A DNA stretch of 64,000 bases from Heloderma charlesbogerti. Its lineage: Eukaryota > Chordata > Lepidosauria > Squamata > Helodermatidae. The position numbers and the translations under genes are program-made. Below the pieces are notes generated by a model. The model had not been told where the DNA came from and did no database searches. It saw only the letters and a list, made by a program, of their open reading frames with translations. The stretch spans positions 806,001 to 870,000 of the forward strand of contig JANEZZ010002205.1 of NCBI GenBank assembly GCA_026122225.1, read 5' to 3'. Position 1 is the stretch's first letter. Each line of letters begins with the position of its first letter. Of the stretch, positions 33,412 through 43,687 are shown in pieces.

Positions 33412-33877
33412 TTTGTGCTTCCCGATGTGACGTGTTCTCTCAAGAACTACCAGTCCCAGGGAGTCTCTACATGAGCGATTTATTGCACGCTCCTGATTGG
33501 CCTCTCACGGAAGTGTGTGGGTGATTTACACAGCGGCATCAACCCCTAGGATGTCTCCTGTGCTTTCCCCTGTTTATCCCACTTTCAAAAAGATCAGAGG
33601 AAAGTTGCACTAAAAAAGCTGGAATATAATTTGGCCACTAGAAGGCGCTGTTTCATTGAAAATAGAGAAAGCCCCAGTAAGGATGCTGAGAAAGGGTGTT
33701 TTCAGTTCCACGTGGGCCTCTAAATCCTACCAGCAGTACTGGCTCCCACTGTTCCTGGGATCAAAGTCCCTTATTTTTATGGTGCTTTGCCCCTCCCACC
33801 AGCTGATTCTTCTTTCTGTTTATGCACAAGGAACTCTGGGACTGGTAGTTCTTGAGAGAGCATGCCACATACGGAAG

Positions 33878-33883
<6 letters not shown>
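33412..33883. mobile_element. DNA element with about 50-bp inverted ends
   Basis: TTTGTGCTTCC..TCTCAAGAACTACCAG at the left and its complement (CTGGTAGTTCTTGAGA..GGAAGCACAAA) at the right enclose about 370 bp. Interior text (TTTATTGCACGCTCCTGATT, GGAAGTGTGTGGGTGATTT) recurs at 35925-36170 and 48897-49096. The family is not recognised. Confidence 0.65.
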
Positions 33884-33910
<27 letters not shown>

Positions 33911-33912
33911 AA
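33884..33912. repeat. (TC)n microsatellite
   Basis: An uninterrupted TC run immediately at the edge of the preceding element. Confidence 0.95.
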
Positions 33913-34096
33913 CTGTAAACTCTAGTATGACTGCACAAGCACATTTGCTGTGTTCTAGAGAAGGGTCTCGGCCATCTACTCCTTGTTCAGAATGCTGCTC
34001 ATTCTGCTCTAGTTCTGCTTCTACCTGGCTCCAGCAAATCTGGACCACATAGGTAAATAGAAATTAAGTTTCCATCTATATCCTCAAGTAGGGATG

Positions 34097-34489
34097 TACC
34101 GACTGTGTAAAGTCTGCTCTGTCTGTGTTTCGCGGATTGTCAGGTGCTTTTCGTTCCACCATCCGCTCACAGACAGATTCGATTTTTTTTTCCTGTTAGG
34201 TGGAAAAATATACATATTATTCCATAAGAGGGTTCACAACCATTTACATAATTTAACATTTAGCATATTGTCCCCATTCCATTCAGCTTTCCCCCACGTA
34301 TACTTACCAGTCTCAGCAGAAACTGTTTGTATTTCCCCATGAATAAATATGCATAAAATTTGGGAGAAGATCCGAAAGTCCATGGACTCCATGCAGCCTG
34401 AGGCAGTAAGTCACAGAGGATTCTGCAGGTCACATTCTTAGAAAACTGAGTTCATTTTAGTCCACCTCGAACTTCTCCAGCATCCCTAC
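34097..34489. mobile_element. MITE with TAGGGATG/CATCCCTA ends
   Basis: It starts TAGGGATGTACCGACTG and ends CCAGCATCCCTA. The interior matches the longer, interrupted copy at 46214-47978 (GATTGTCAGG.GC, TTTACCAGTCTCAGCAGAAAC-type text). No 8-bp duplication is evident. Confidence 0.6.
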
Positions 34490-34738
34490 TGTCCAGTACG
34501 ATCTACAATTTAGCCCCCATTTTTTAAAATTATGGTCACAGGCTTGCAGCCTAGGTTGAACCCCCCTGGATCTCTGTGCCCTTTAAGTTCTTATTAAAAC
34601 ATACTTTGGGGCATGAAAAATGTTCCTTTTGGGTGTGGGGTGGGGTGGGAGAAGCATGGAGCTTCAGTGTTCAAATGCTGGTGTAGACAGAGGAAGAGGG
34701 TAGAACCTGACTTCACAGCTGGGAGTAAATGCAAGTCA

Positions 34739-34918
34739 TGGAATCTTAGAATAGTAGGGTTGGAAGGGGCCTACAAGGCCATCGAGTCCAACCCCCTGCT
34801 CAATGCAGGAATCCAAGTCAGAGCATCCCTGACAGGTGGCTGTCCAGCCTCATCTTGAATGCCTCCAGTGTGGGAGAGCCCACCGCCTCCCTAGGTAATT
34901 GGTTCCATTGTAGTGTGG
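34739..34918 (-). mobile_element. CR1 LINE 3' UTR fragment
   Basis: It has the AATAGTAGGGTTGGAAGGGG terminus and CCATCGAGTCCAACCCCC. It is about 130 bp upstream of AADACL exon 2. Confidence 0.85.
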
Positions 34919-35047
34919 CACTGGGGCGGGAAGAACTGCACCAAGACCCCCTACCCACCCCTCAGCCACCTTTGGCTATTGTGAAATAATGCATTTGAGG
35001 CAAAAGGGTGCACCATTATATTCGACTTCTTTTCCTTCTCCAAACAG

Positions 35048-35264
35048 GGGAAGATTCTGGAACTGCTGGGCCTCTGCAGGCAGATTGTCTTTCTCCGCTG
35101 CCTGCTGGATCTCAGGAGGCCCACGCTGGACCCCAGCCTCTCTTCCAAAGACCTGCATTTTGATGGGGTGCCTGTCAGGGTTTACCAGCCCAAAACGCCA
35201 TCTGCCGGGCCAAGGAGAGGATTTGTTTTCTTCCACGGAGGAGCTGGAATGTTTGGAAGCATCG
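35048..35264 (+). CDS. AADACL4: AADACL4-like hydrolase, exon 2
   Basis: This exon encodes residues 60-131 plus the first base of codon 132. The acceptor is TTCTCCAAACAG|GGG and the donor ATCG|GTAAGT (phase 0 in, phase 1 out). Residues 94-107 (DLHFDGVPVRVYQP) are the beta-strand pair seen before the active-site region in this family. Residues 115-131 carry RRGFVFFHGGAGMFGSI, and HGG at 122-124 is the oxyanion-hole signature of the HSL clan. Phase and position agree with the human AADAC-family exon pattern as I know it. Confidence 0.9.
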
Positions 35265-35599
35265 GTAAGTGATTAAGGCTGCAGTCCTGGGGGACTTCCA
35301 GATGGAGAGCTCCTAACGTTACCAGTTGAAGGCACTGGGCAACTATTCCACCTTTTTCTTCTTAAGGGGTGTGTGTGTGTTGTAAGAAAAAGGATGGAAG
35401 AAGCAGTGGGAAAACATGGGAGGCTTACAAGTGGAAAGCAATGGCTAGACCCCCTGCACAATTCTGTAAATGAGGTAGGGTAATGGCGTGATAAAAGTCT
35501 AATCTGGAATCTCTCTTAAACACACTTACCTGGTAATAAACACCACTGAACTCAATGGCATTTGCTTCTAAGTAGACAATATAAAATTGCATGGTAAGA

Positions 35600-35822
35600 G
35601 AGATTTATTTATTTATTACATTTATACCCTGCCTTTTTTCCTCTTGCAAGGAACCCAAGGCGGCTTACATTATCCTCCTCCTCTCCATTTTATCCTCACC
35701 ACAACAACCTTGTGAGGTAGGTTGGGCTGAGAGGCAGTGACTGGCCCAAAGTCACCCAGTGAGCTCCCATGGCCGAGTGGGGACTAGAACCCGGATCTCC
35801 TGACTCCCAGTACAACACTTTA
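35600..35822 (-). mobile_element. tRNA-derived core-SINE, AADACL intron 2
   Basis: Read leftwards: a box-B-like GATCCGGGTTCTAGTCCCC, the core CGGCCATGGGAGCTCACTGG, ACCTACCTCACAAGGTTGTT and a 3' end with AAGGCAGGGTATAAATGTAA. It is the best-preserved copy of this SINE here. Confidence 0.7.
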
Positions 35823-35924
35823 AAGTTATGTACAGTTTTGCCAGATTGTTTTGTAAGTGGGTTTTGAAAGAGAATGCCCATGGATGTCTTAAGACATTTT
35901 GCTGCTTCAGGCAAAGAACAAAGG

Positions 35925-36170
35925 GCGTTTTTACACGAGGCATTTATCGTGCGTTCATGACTGTTCACTCATGGAAATTCACGGGTCATTTTCATGACGT
36001 TGTCAACCTCCGGTGCCTCTTTTGTCATTTTCTAGGTTTATTCCGCCATTTTAAAAACCACCAAAAATGTAGTAACAAAAAGAACCCTGCCAAAAACTGC
36101 ATCAAAGAGGGGGTGTAATTCAAGCATCACACTATATTTTAGAAATCTTGCAGCGCCATCTACTGGCTAT
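35925..36170. mobile_element. Dispersed repeat related to 33412-33883
   Basis: It shares the TTTTTACACGAGGCATTTAT, TCATGACGTTGTCAACCTCC and GCGCCATCTACTGG signatures with copies near 20560-20760 and 48897-49096. It is probably a non-autonomous DNA element of unknown family. Confidence 0.45.
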
Positions 36171-36846
36171 ACAAATGAAAGTGCCCACAAAGGGACCGGG
36201 AAAAACAAGGAGTGGGGAGGCACATGTACTGTGTCCATTGCAAACCCACAAAGACTTTGGATGACAAAGCACTGGTAAGATTGCGGGATTTTCCCTTAAC
36301 GTAGAGAGGCTCAAAATGGTGCCCTGACCAAATTTCATGTATTGAAGCAGATCGGACTGGCAGCTGAATCTGATTTCAACACTGGTAATGAGACAATGTC
36401 CTTCACTGCATCAGAGAGTAGCAGGTTAGTTTGGGGGGGGGGTGACATGCACGGCTTCTTCCTCCAACATCTCAGTGCAGCTCACTCACTCTTCCAACTG
36501 GTGCCCACCCAAGCCAATGCTGTAATGCACCAGTGATGGTGCGACCTGTGTGAGTCACATGAGCAAAGCTGTGCTAGCGCATGCACGGTGCTTGCTGCTG
36601 TGTGGGGCCTGGGTTGGCTGTTGGCTCAGTCAGGGCTTTTTCTCAAGCCATTGGGAGAAAGCAACTAAGGAAGAAGCCGGCCAGCTCAGGTCAGCATCAA
36701 GCAAGCATTGCGGCCACCAGCTAAGGAGACTGGAAACGGGTGAGGTGAGGATGAGGGCATGTGGAGCACATGGGGGAACGTCTGCTGCTCCATGAGCATC
36801 CCCTGAACCTAAGATAGCAGCCTCACTGTGCCTAATGGTAAGGCTG

Positions 36847-36850
36847 TATC

Positions 36851-36889
<39 letters not shown>

Positions 36890-36908
36890 CATCCATCTCT
36901 CAATCATC

Positions 36909-36941
<33 letters not shown>

Positions 36942-37052
36942 CATCCATCCATCCATCCATCCATCCATCCATCCATCTCTCAATCATCCTATCTATCCAT
37001 CCATCCATCCATCCATCCATCCATCCATCCATCCATCCATCTCTCAATCATC

Positions 37053-37089
<37 letters not shown>

Positions 37090-37124
37090 CATCCATCCAT
37101 CCATCCATCCATCTCTCAATCATC

Positions 37125-37169
<45 letters not shown>

Positions 37170-37235
37170 CATCCATCCATCCATCCATCCATCCATCCAT
37201 CCATCCATCTCTCAATCATCCTATCTATCTATCTG

Positions 37236-37285
<50 letters not shown>

Positions 37286-37324
37286 CATCCATCCATCCAT
37301 CCATCCATCCATCTCTCAATCATC

Positions 37325-37357
<33 letters not shown>

Positions 37358-37478
37358 CATCCATCTCTCAATCATCCTATCTATCTATCTATCTATCTAT
37401 CTATCCATCCATCCATCCATCCATCCATCCACCTATCATCTATCTATCCATCCATCCATCCATCCATCCATCCATCTA
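36847..37478. repeat. (TATC)n/(CATC)n microsatellite
   Basis: About 630 bp alternate (ATCT)n and (ATCC)n blocks separated by a recurrent TCTCAATCATCCTATC spacer, giving a higher-order repeat. It continues on the far side of the Tc1 insertion (39131-39420). The SIYLSIYL frames are artefacts. Confidence 0.97.
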
Positions 37479-39130
37479 CAGTCAGGGCCAGAAATATTGG
37501 AACAAGGATAACTGTTTTGGCAGTTGGCCTCTGTACACCACCACATTGAAGTTGAAAGGAAACACACCCAGATGGGAGCGAAGTCAGGACGTTCAGCTGT
37601 AATTCAAGGTGTTTGACAAAAGTGGGGCACTAACCATTCAGGAAGGACAGCCAGTGGCACACACACACACCCATCGTTGGTGGCTCAGAAGTAATGGAAC
37701 GAATGGCTGGCAAGCAGCTGCATGGCCAGGTGTGGCCTGCTTCCTGGGTGCCCCATGACCAATCAAGCAGAGAAAAGGCCTGGAGGTGGTTCTGAGTGTT
37801 ACATTGGCGTTTGGTAGCTGTTCACTGGAACTCCCAACATGAGGTCCAAAGAGGTGTCCATGCGAGTGAAGGAGGCCATCATTAGGCTGAGGAAACAAAA
37901 TAAACCCATCAGAGAGATCGCAAAAACAGTGGGAGTGGCCAATTCAACAGCTTGGAACGTCCTGAAAAAGAAGGAAATAACTGGCAAGCTCAGCAACAGC
38001 AAAAGGCCTGGAAGACCACGGAAGACAACTAAAGTGGATGACCACAGAATTCTACTCATGGTGAGGAGGAGCCCTTTCACAACATCTAACCAGGTCAAGA
38101 ACCCTCTTGAGGAGGTAGGCATGTCATTGTCAACATCTACAGTCAAGAGACGGCTTTATGAATGTAAATACAGAGGCTTCACAACAAGGTGCAAACCACT
38201 GGTAACGTGCAAGAACCGAAAGGTCAGATTAGCTTTTGCCAGCAAACACCTAAAAAAGCCTGCCCAGTTCTGGAATAAGATTCTTTGGACTGATGAAACC
38301 AAGATTAACTTGTGCCAGAATGATGGGAAGAGAAAAGTATGGCGAAGAAAAGGAACAGCTCATGATCCAAAGCATACCACAGCATCTGTCAAACATGGTG
38401 GGGGCAGTGTTATGGCATGGGCATGTATGGTTGCCAATGGCACCGGGTCACTGGTGTTTATTGATGACCTGACTGATAAAAGCAGTAGGACGAATTCTGA
38501 AGTGTATAGGGCTATACTTTCTGCTCAGATTTAGCCGAATGCTGCCAAACTGATAGGACGCCGCTTCATATTGCAGATGGATAATGACCCAAAACATACA
38601 GCAAAAGCTGCCCAAGAGTTTCTGAAGGCAAAGAAGTGGGATGTTCTTCAATGGCCAAGTCAATCACCTGATCTCAGCCCAATAGAGCATGATTTTCACT
38701 TACTGAAGACAAGACTGAGGGCAGAAAGACCCACAAACAAGCAGCAGCTGAAGGCAGCTGCAGTGAAGGCCTGGCAAAGCATCTCGAGGGAGGAAATTCA
38801 GCTTTTGGTCATGTCCATGGGTTCCAGACTTCAGGCAGTCATTGACTGCAAAAGATTTTCATCCAGGTATTAAAGGCGATCCTTAAGTTTGAAATGATGT
38901 TGGTTTGTTCCATTACTTATGACCCCCAATGATGGAGGGGGGGGCTGTATGCCACTGGCTGTACTTCCCAAATGGTTAGTGCCCCACTTTTGTCAAACCC
39001 CTTTAATTACAGCTGAAAGTCCTGACTTCACTCCCATCTGGGTGTATTTTCTTTCAACTTCAATGTGGTGGTGTACAGAGGCCAACTACCAAAACACTTA
39101 TCCTTGTTCCAATATTTCTGGTGCTGACTG
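37479..39130 (+). mobile_element. Tc1-like transposon, nearly intact (1652 bp)
   Basis: The element is flanked by TA on both sides (37477-37478 and 39131-39132), the Tc1/mariner target duplication. Terminal inverted repeats are about 224 bp (37479-37702 and 38907-39130), beginning CAGTCAG and clearly alike across their length. A single transposase frame fills the interior. It landed in the tetranucleotide array, whose repeats continue on both sides. Confidence 0.96.
37839..38873 (+). pseudogene. Tc1-like DD34E transposase, one nonsense codon
   Basis: The frame from ATG 37839 to TAA 38871-38873 is 344 codons, the usual Tc1 transposase length. It is broken only by TAG at codon 232 (38532-38534). 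Residues 10-46 form the first helix-turn-helix (REIAKTVGVANSTAWNVL). GRPRK at 58-62 is the AT-hook-like linker, followed by the second HTH (SLSTSTVKRRL). The DDE triad is D152 (WTDETK), D248 (DNDPKHT) and E283 (SPDLSPIE), with 34 residues between the last two, which is the DD34E class. It binds the inverted repeats and cuts and pastes at TA sites. As it stands it would make a protein lacking the last two catalytic residues. Confidence 0.95.
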
Positions 39131-39132
39131 TA

Positions 39133-39165
<33 letters not shown>

Positions 39166-39219
39166 ATCATCCATCCATCTACCATTCATCTATCATGCAT
39201 CCGTCCGTCCATCCGTCCG

Positions 39220-39269
<50 letters not shown>

Positions 39270-39279
39270 CATCCATCAT

Positions 39280-39314
<35 letters not shown>

Positions 39315-39317
39315 CGC

Positions 39318-39354
<37 letters not shown>

Positions 39355-39425
39355 CATCCATCCATCCATCCATCCATCCATCCATCCATCTATCTATCTA
39401 TCTATCTATCTATCTAATCAATCAT
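39133..39425. repeat. (TCTG)n(TATC)n(TGCC)n microsatellite
   Basis: This is the right-hand continuation of the array split by the Tc1 element, with additional TCTG and TGCC blocks. Confidence 0.95.
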
Positions 39426-39540
39426 CTATCTGATGTAATTCTCAGCAGGATGTAATTGCAACTAGCCTTGAGTGGGTTGTGTCCTTTTAATTTGAAGAGG
39501 GCTGGGGCAGGGTGGGCATAGGTGTGGATGTATATAACTT

Positions 39541-39676
39541 CATATATATATATATATATATATATACACGTATATACACATACATACATACACACACACA
39601 TACACATACATACATATATATACACACACATATACATATACATATACATACACACACACACACACACACACACACT
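39541..39676. repeat. (TA)n(CA)n microsatellite
   Basis: Mixed TA, CATA and CA runs over about 135 bp. Confidence 0.95.
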
Positions 39677-39679
39677 TAC

Positions 39680-40112
39680 TTACTTATTTGATTTATTAGC
39701 TGCCCATTTGGCTGGCTACCTGGCCACTCTAGGTGGTGTACACTACAAATAACAACACAAAATATAACAAATCAACTGAACAAAACAACATTACTCTAAA
39801 AAAACCCTAACCTGCCCCAAATGCTTGCCTGAACAGCCAGGTTTTCAAAGCCCGGAGGAAGCTCATCAAAGAGGGGACATGATTGGGGTCACTAGGGAGG
39901 GAATTGCACAGAGTGGGGGCCACCACAGAAAAGGCCCTCTCCCTAGTCCTCCCCAGCCTAGCCGTCCTGGCTGATGAGACAGACAGAAGGCCTTCCGGGG
40001 CCGAACTTGTTGAGCAGCATACCTGGTGTTGCTGGAGGTGCTCCTTAAGATAGACTGGGCCAGAACCATATAGGGTTTTAAAGGTCAATGCCAACACCCG
40101 GAATTGGGTCTG
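39680..40112 (-). pseudogene. L2 LINE, C-terminal RT end and 3' UTR
   Basis: The minus strand encodes TFKTLYGSGPVYLKEHL and RAFSVVAPTLCNSLPSD, then FLRALKTWLFRQAF, the conserved C-terminal end of L2-clade RT. The 3' UTR follows leftwards. A hAT element interrupts it at its right edge (40121), just past the duplicated GAAAACAA. Confidence 0.8.
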
Positions 40113-40120
40113 GAAAACAA

Positions 40121-40802
40121 TAAGGATGGACGAAAGTCCCTTACCTGGTCCCGCAGATTGCTTCGCGGTGGGGGGGAGGCGCTTCGGTTCTCCCCCCGAA
40201 GTTCAGGCCGGGGGGGAGGCGCCCCATACCTCGCTGCCGAAATTCAGGCTGGGGAGAAGCGCCCCGTCTCCTCGGCCGCGAAATAAAAAAGTAATAGCGT
40301 TACCCTTATTTATTTATAAATAGTGTTGCCCTTATTTTTGCTGTAGTCTACGTAAATCTTTACGTAGACTACCCGGGCCCAAATAAGGAACGCAAATGGT
40401 GGCACCCATGGGCGGCGCTTTTTTTTCCCCCCCAAAGTCACCCGTGATAGGCTACGTAACGATTTACGTAGCCTATCATGGCTGACTTTGGAAATCTAGC
40501 CGTGATAGGCTATGTAAATTGTTACGTAGCCTATCATGTGTGTGTGTGTTTTTACATTTACTTTGTAATGGCAGTGGCGGCAGCCGGTCGGAAGACTGCC
40601 GCCGCCCCCGCCCCCGCCGAACTGCCGCCGAACCGCCGCCGGGACCCACTGCCGAGAGGGACATTCGAGGGAGATAAGTCCCATCCTGGGTGGGGTGGGG
40701 TGGTGGTGGGGTGACGGAGAATTTCACCGCCAATTTTGGGGGGCCGAATGCGTTGGCATTTGGCCTCCCCGAGATGCGTGGAGAAATTCTCTGCCATCCC
40801 TA
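40121..40802 (+). mobile_element. hAT-like palindrome-module element, 682 bp
   Basis: A perfect 8-bp duplication GAAAACAA (40113-40120 and 40803-40810) flanks ends TAAGGATGG and CCATCCCTA. The left end is module B (GACGAAAGTCCCTTACCTGG) and the right is module A inverted (CCTCCCCGAGATGCGTGG). The core has CTACGTAAATCTTTACGTAG and paired TGATAGGCTACGTAA.. palindromes. The only frames are GC-rich artefacts. Confidence 0.93.
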
Positions 40803-41129
40803 GAAAACAAGTGGTAAATTCAAGAAAATCTGAACATTTGTCATAAAGCAGACTCAGGTCTTGGATTTATATATTGCATAATAGAGTCATACATCCAGTG
40901 GTTTGCTATTAAGGATTTTGTTTCAAGTCTTTTTGTAACACTTTCTGCAGCACTCATAATTCTTCTGTTTTAAAAAAATCCTTGAGGTTTTTCTTCACAT
41001 AACATTGAAAGAAGAAAAACAACTTTCGAAAGATTACCTGATTACACACACAGACTTGTTCAAAGATTTTTATTTTGTTAAGAGCATCCTCTGGGTTCTT
41101 GTTACGAAGTTCTTCATGTTGGAATATCG

Positions 41130-41452
41130 CTGTGAAATACCCCGATGGCTAGCTTTCTCTGTGGCGGCACCCACCCTCTGGGAAACCTTCCTTTGCGTAT
41201 TTCGGGAGGCAGAAAATGTGACATTTTTCAAATGCCTCCTGAAAACACCTTTGTTCACTGAGGCTTTCCCTGGGCTGTAAGTATATTTATTATGCCACTC
41301 CATTTTCCTTCTCCTGGATTTTTTTTTTTTACTGTAGTTGGACGTCTTTTTAATGTTGTGTTTTTAAGATTGCATTTCAATATTGTGAACCACTGAGAGA
41401 TTGTATTATGTTCAGCAGTATATAAATGCCTCAAATAAAAAATAAATAAATA
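41130..41452 (+). mobile_element. L2 LINE 3' end next to AADACL exon 3
   Basis: RWLAFSVAAPTLWETFL and FFKCLLKTPLFTEAF (about 41135-41275) are the L2 RT C-terminus. A 3' UTR follows with ATTGTGAACCACTGAGAG and an AAATAAAAAATAAATAAAT tail ending at about 41452. That is 16 bp from the first base of exon 3, so it supplies the sequence just upstream of the polypyrimidine tract. Confidence 0.8.
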
Positions 41453-41468
41453 TGTTCCCCCCCCACAG

Positions 41469-41532
41469 CTTACTATCAAGGTATTTGCAATAAAATTGCC
41501 AAGGAGAGTGATTCAGTCCTTGTGTCTGTTGG
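41469..41532 (+). CDS. AADACL4: AADACL4-like hydrolase, exon 3
   Basis: This 64-nt exon completes codon 132, encodes residues 133-152 (YYQGICNKIAKESDSVLVSV) and gives two bases of Gly153. The acceptor is CCCCCCCCACAG|CT and the donor GTTGG|GTAAGT. It aligns with the short third exon of AADAC-family genes (human AADACL4: YHGLCNYLARETESVLL). This helix and beta-strand pair links the HGG oxyanion loop to the YR motif at the start of exon 4. Confidence 0.9.
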
Positions 41533-41934
41533 GTAAGTGGACTCCAAATTGTGCCAGTGCCTGAAAAACATGTTTGTTTAGTTCATGTATGAGTCGCCCT
41601 ATAGCCAAAGCTCTCAGGGCAACGTACATAATAGAGACAAACACAATAAAATTGATGCTGTCAATTAAAAAAAGAAATTGAAAGCAGCAGTAGTGACATT
41701 TTAAAACCAGAAGTCACAATGTTTGTTTTTTTTGCACCAGTTTCTTGCTCTACCTGTTGAAGGATTTGTTTGCTGGAAGAATGAAAGCCCCAAAGCACCC
41801 ACTTTTTTACTCCTTGCTTCCAAAGCGGGTTCATATATGGCACTATTGTGTGAACGTGCTTCTGCTCTCCCTTCAGCAGGGAGACCATGCCCATCATGTC
41901 ATTGCAGTGCTGCTGTTCTCCACCCTCAAAGACT

Positions 41935-43232
41935 TGTTGTTGTTCAGTCGTTCAGTCGTGTCCGACTCTTCGTGACCCCATGGACCATAGCACGCCAGGC
42001 CTTCCTGTCCTGCGCTCCCTCCCGGAGTGTGCTCAAGTCCATATTCATTGCATCGGTGATGCTATCTAGCCATCTCATCCTCTGCCATCCCCTTCTCCTT
42101 TTGCCTTCAGTCTTTCCCAGCATCAGGGTCTTTTCCAGAGAGTTTTCTCTTCGCATTAGGTGGCCAATATATTTGAGCTTCAGCTTCAGTATCTGTCCTT
42201 CCAATGAGCACTCAGGGTTGATTTCCTTTAGGATTGACTGATTTGACCTCCTTGCAGTCCAGGGGACTCGTAAGAGTCTTCTCCAGCACCACAGTTCGAA
42301 AGCATCGATTCTTCGGCGCTCAGCCTTCCTTATAGTCCAGCTCTCACAGCCATACATTACTACTGGGAAAACCATAGCTTTGGTTAGACGGACCTTTGTC
42401 GGCAAGGTGATGTCTCTGCTTCTTACTATGTTGTCTAGGTTTGCCATAGCTTTCCTCCCAAGGAGCAAGCGTCTTTTAATTTCATGGCTACAGTCACCAT
42501 CTGCGGTGATCTTGGAGCTCAAGAAAGTAAAATCTGTCACTGCTTCCATTTCTTCCCCTTCTATATGCCAGGAAGTGATGGGGCCAGATGCCATGATCTT
42601 CGTTTTTTTAATGTTGAGTTTCAAACCAGCTTTTGCACTCTCCTCTTTCACCCTCAACAAGAGGCTCTTGAGATCCTCTTCGCTTTCTGCCATTAGGGTG
42701 GTATCGTCTGCATATCGGAGGTTGTTGATAATTCTCCCGGCAATCTTAATTCCGACCTGTGATTCATCCAACCCGGCGTTTCTCATGATGTACTCTGCAT
42801 ATAAGTTAAATAAGCAGGGTGACAATATGCAGCCTTGTCGTACTCCTTTCCCAATTTTGAACCACTTGGTTGTTCCATGTCTGGTTCTTACTGTTGCTTC
42901 TTGACCCTCGTACAGGTTTCTCAGGAGACAGGTAAGGTGGTCTGGTACTCCCATCACTTTAAGAATTTGCCACAGTTTGTTGTGATCCACACAATCAAAG
43001 GCTTTAGCCTAGTCAATGAAGCAGAAATAGACGTTTTTTCTGGAATTCTCTTGCTTTCTCCATGATCCAGCGAACGTTGGCGATTTGATCTCTAGTTCTT
43101 CTGCCTCTTCGAAGCCCAGCTTGTACTTCCGGTAGTTCTCGGTCCGCATACTGCTGAAGCCTAGCTTGTAGGATTTTGAGCATCACCTTGCTGGGATGTG
43201 AAATGAGCGCAATTGTGCGGTAGTTTGAACAT
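41935..43232 (-). pseudogene. RTE-BovB LINE, most intact copy, AADACL intron 3
   Basis: The minus strand has 347 uninterrupted codons downstream of DHNKLW, through RQGCILSPCLFNLYAEYIM, RYADDTTLMAE (catalytic YADD at about 42698-42717), GDCSHEIKRRL, WTARRSNQSILKEINP and RMRWLDSITDAM to the natural end KSRTRLND at 41944. Upstream (43013-43232) a second frame holds SNYRTIALISHPSKVMLKIL. The two are separated by one frameshift and a stop in the FIDYAKAF region (about 43005-43040). It is 5'-truncated with no endonuclease. The long open C-terminal half suggests a relatively recent insertion. Confidence 0.93.
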
Positions 43233-43526
43233 GCAAACAATAGGTTTTATACAAGTTGAACTGCTCTTAAAGCTATCCATTTTAAAAATGTAGGGGGGAA
43301 AAAAAACTGCTTTGGGGACAAGGTGAGCAAGCGGGTTAGTGTTCTACCGGTCCTTTCTAATCAGTGCTGTGCACAAGCTGCTTCCGTTGTATCACATGCA
43401 AATAATTGCTGGATGTGGATGATGGGTAGTACTCAAGCAGCATTGATCAAGCCTATGTGCAGAGCCCTGCCTACTGCATTCAGTACTTCCATTTCATGAA
43501 AGAAATGGGAAGTCTTTTTGCACACA

Positions 43527-43592
43527 GGGCTCTGTGGGTTGGACGCAATGGTCTTATAGGCCCCTTCCAACCCTACTGTTCTATTCTATGAT
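43527..43592 (+). mobile_element. CR1 3' terminal scrap
   Basis: About 65 bp: GGGTTGGACGCAATGGTCTT, GGCCCCTTCCAACCC and a CTATTCTATGA end. Confidence 0.75.
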
Positions 43593-43687
43593 CAGGACCA
43601 CAGAGTGTAGATTAGGACTGACTTAAACCACCAATAGAAGAATTCAGTGAGGTTGAAAACCAACAACCTCTCTTGGGGTCCATTTTC

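Noticed and set aside
36828..37602. SIYLSIYL and HPSIHPSI frames
   Set aside because: They are translations of the TATC/CATC microsatellite.
40104..40323. Short frames in the GC-rich ends of the hAT elements
   Set aside because: They recur with frameshifts between copies and have no transposase motif, so they are non-coding.
42380..42904. 174-codon plus-strand frame
   Set aside because: It is antisense to the BovB reverse transcriptase frame and carries no domain of its own.
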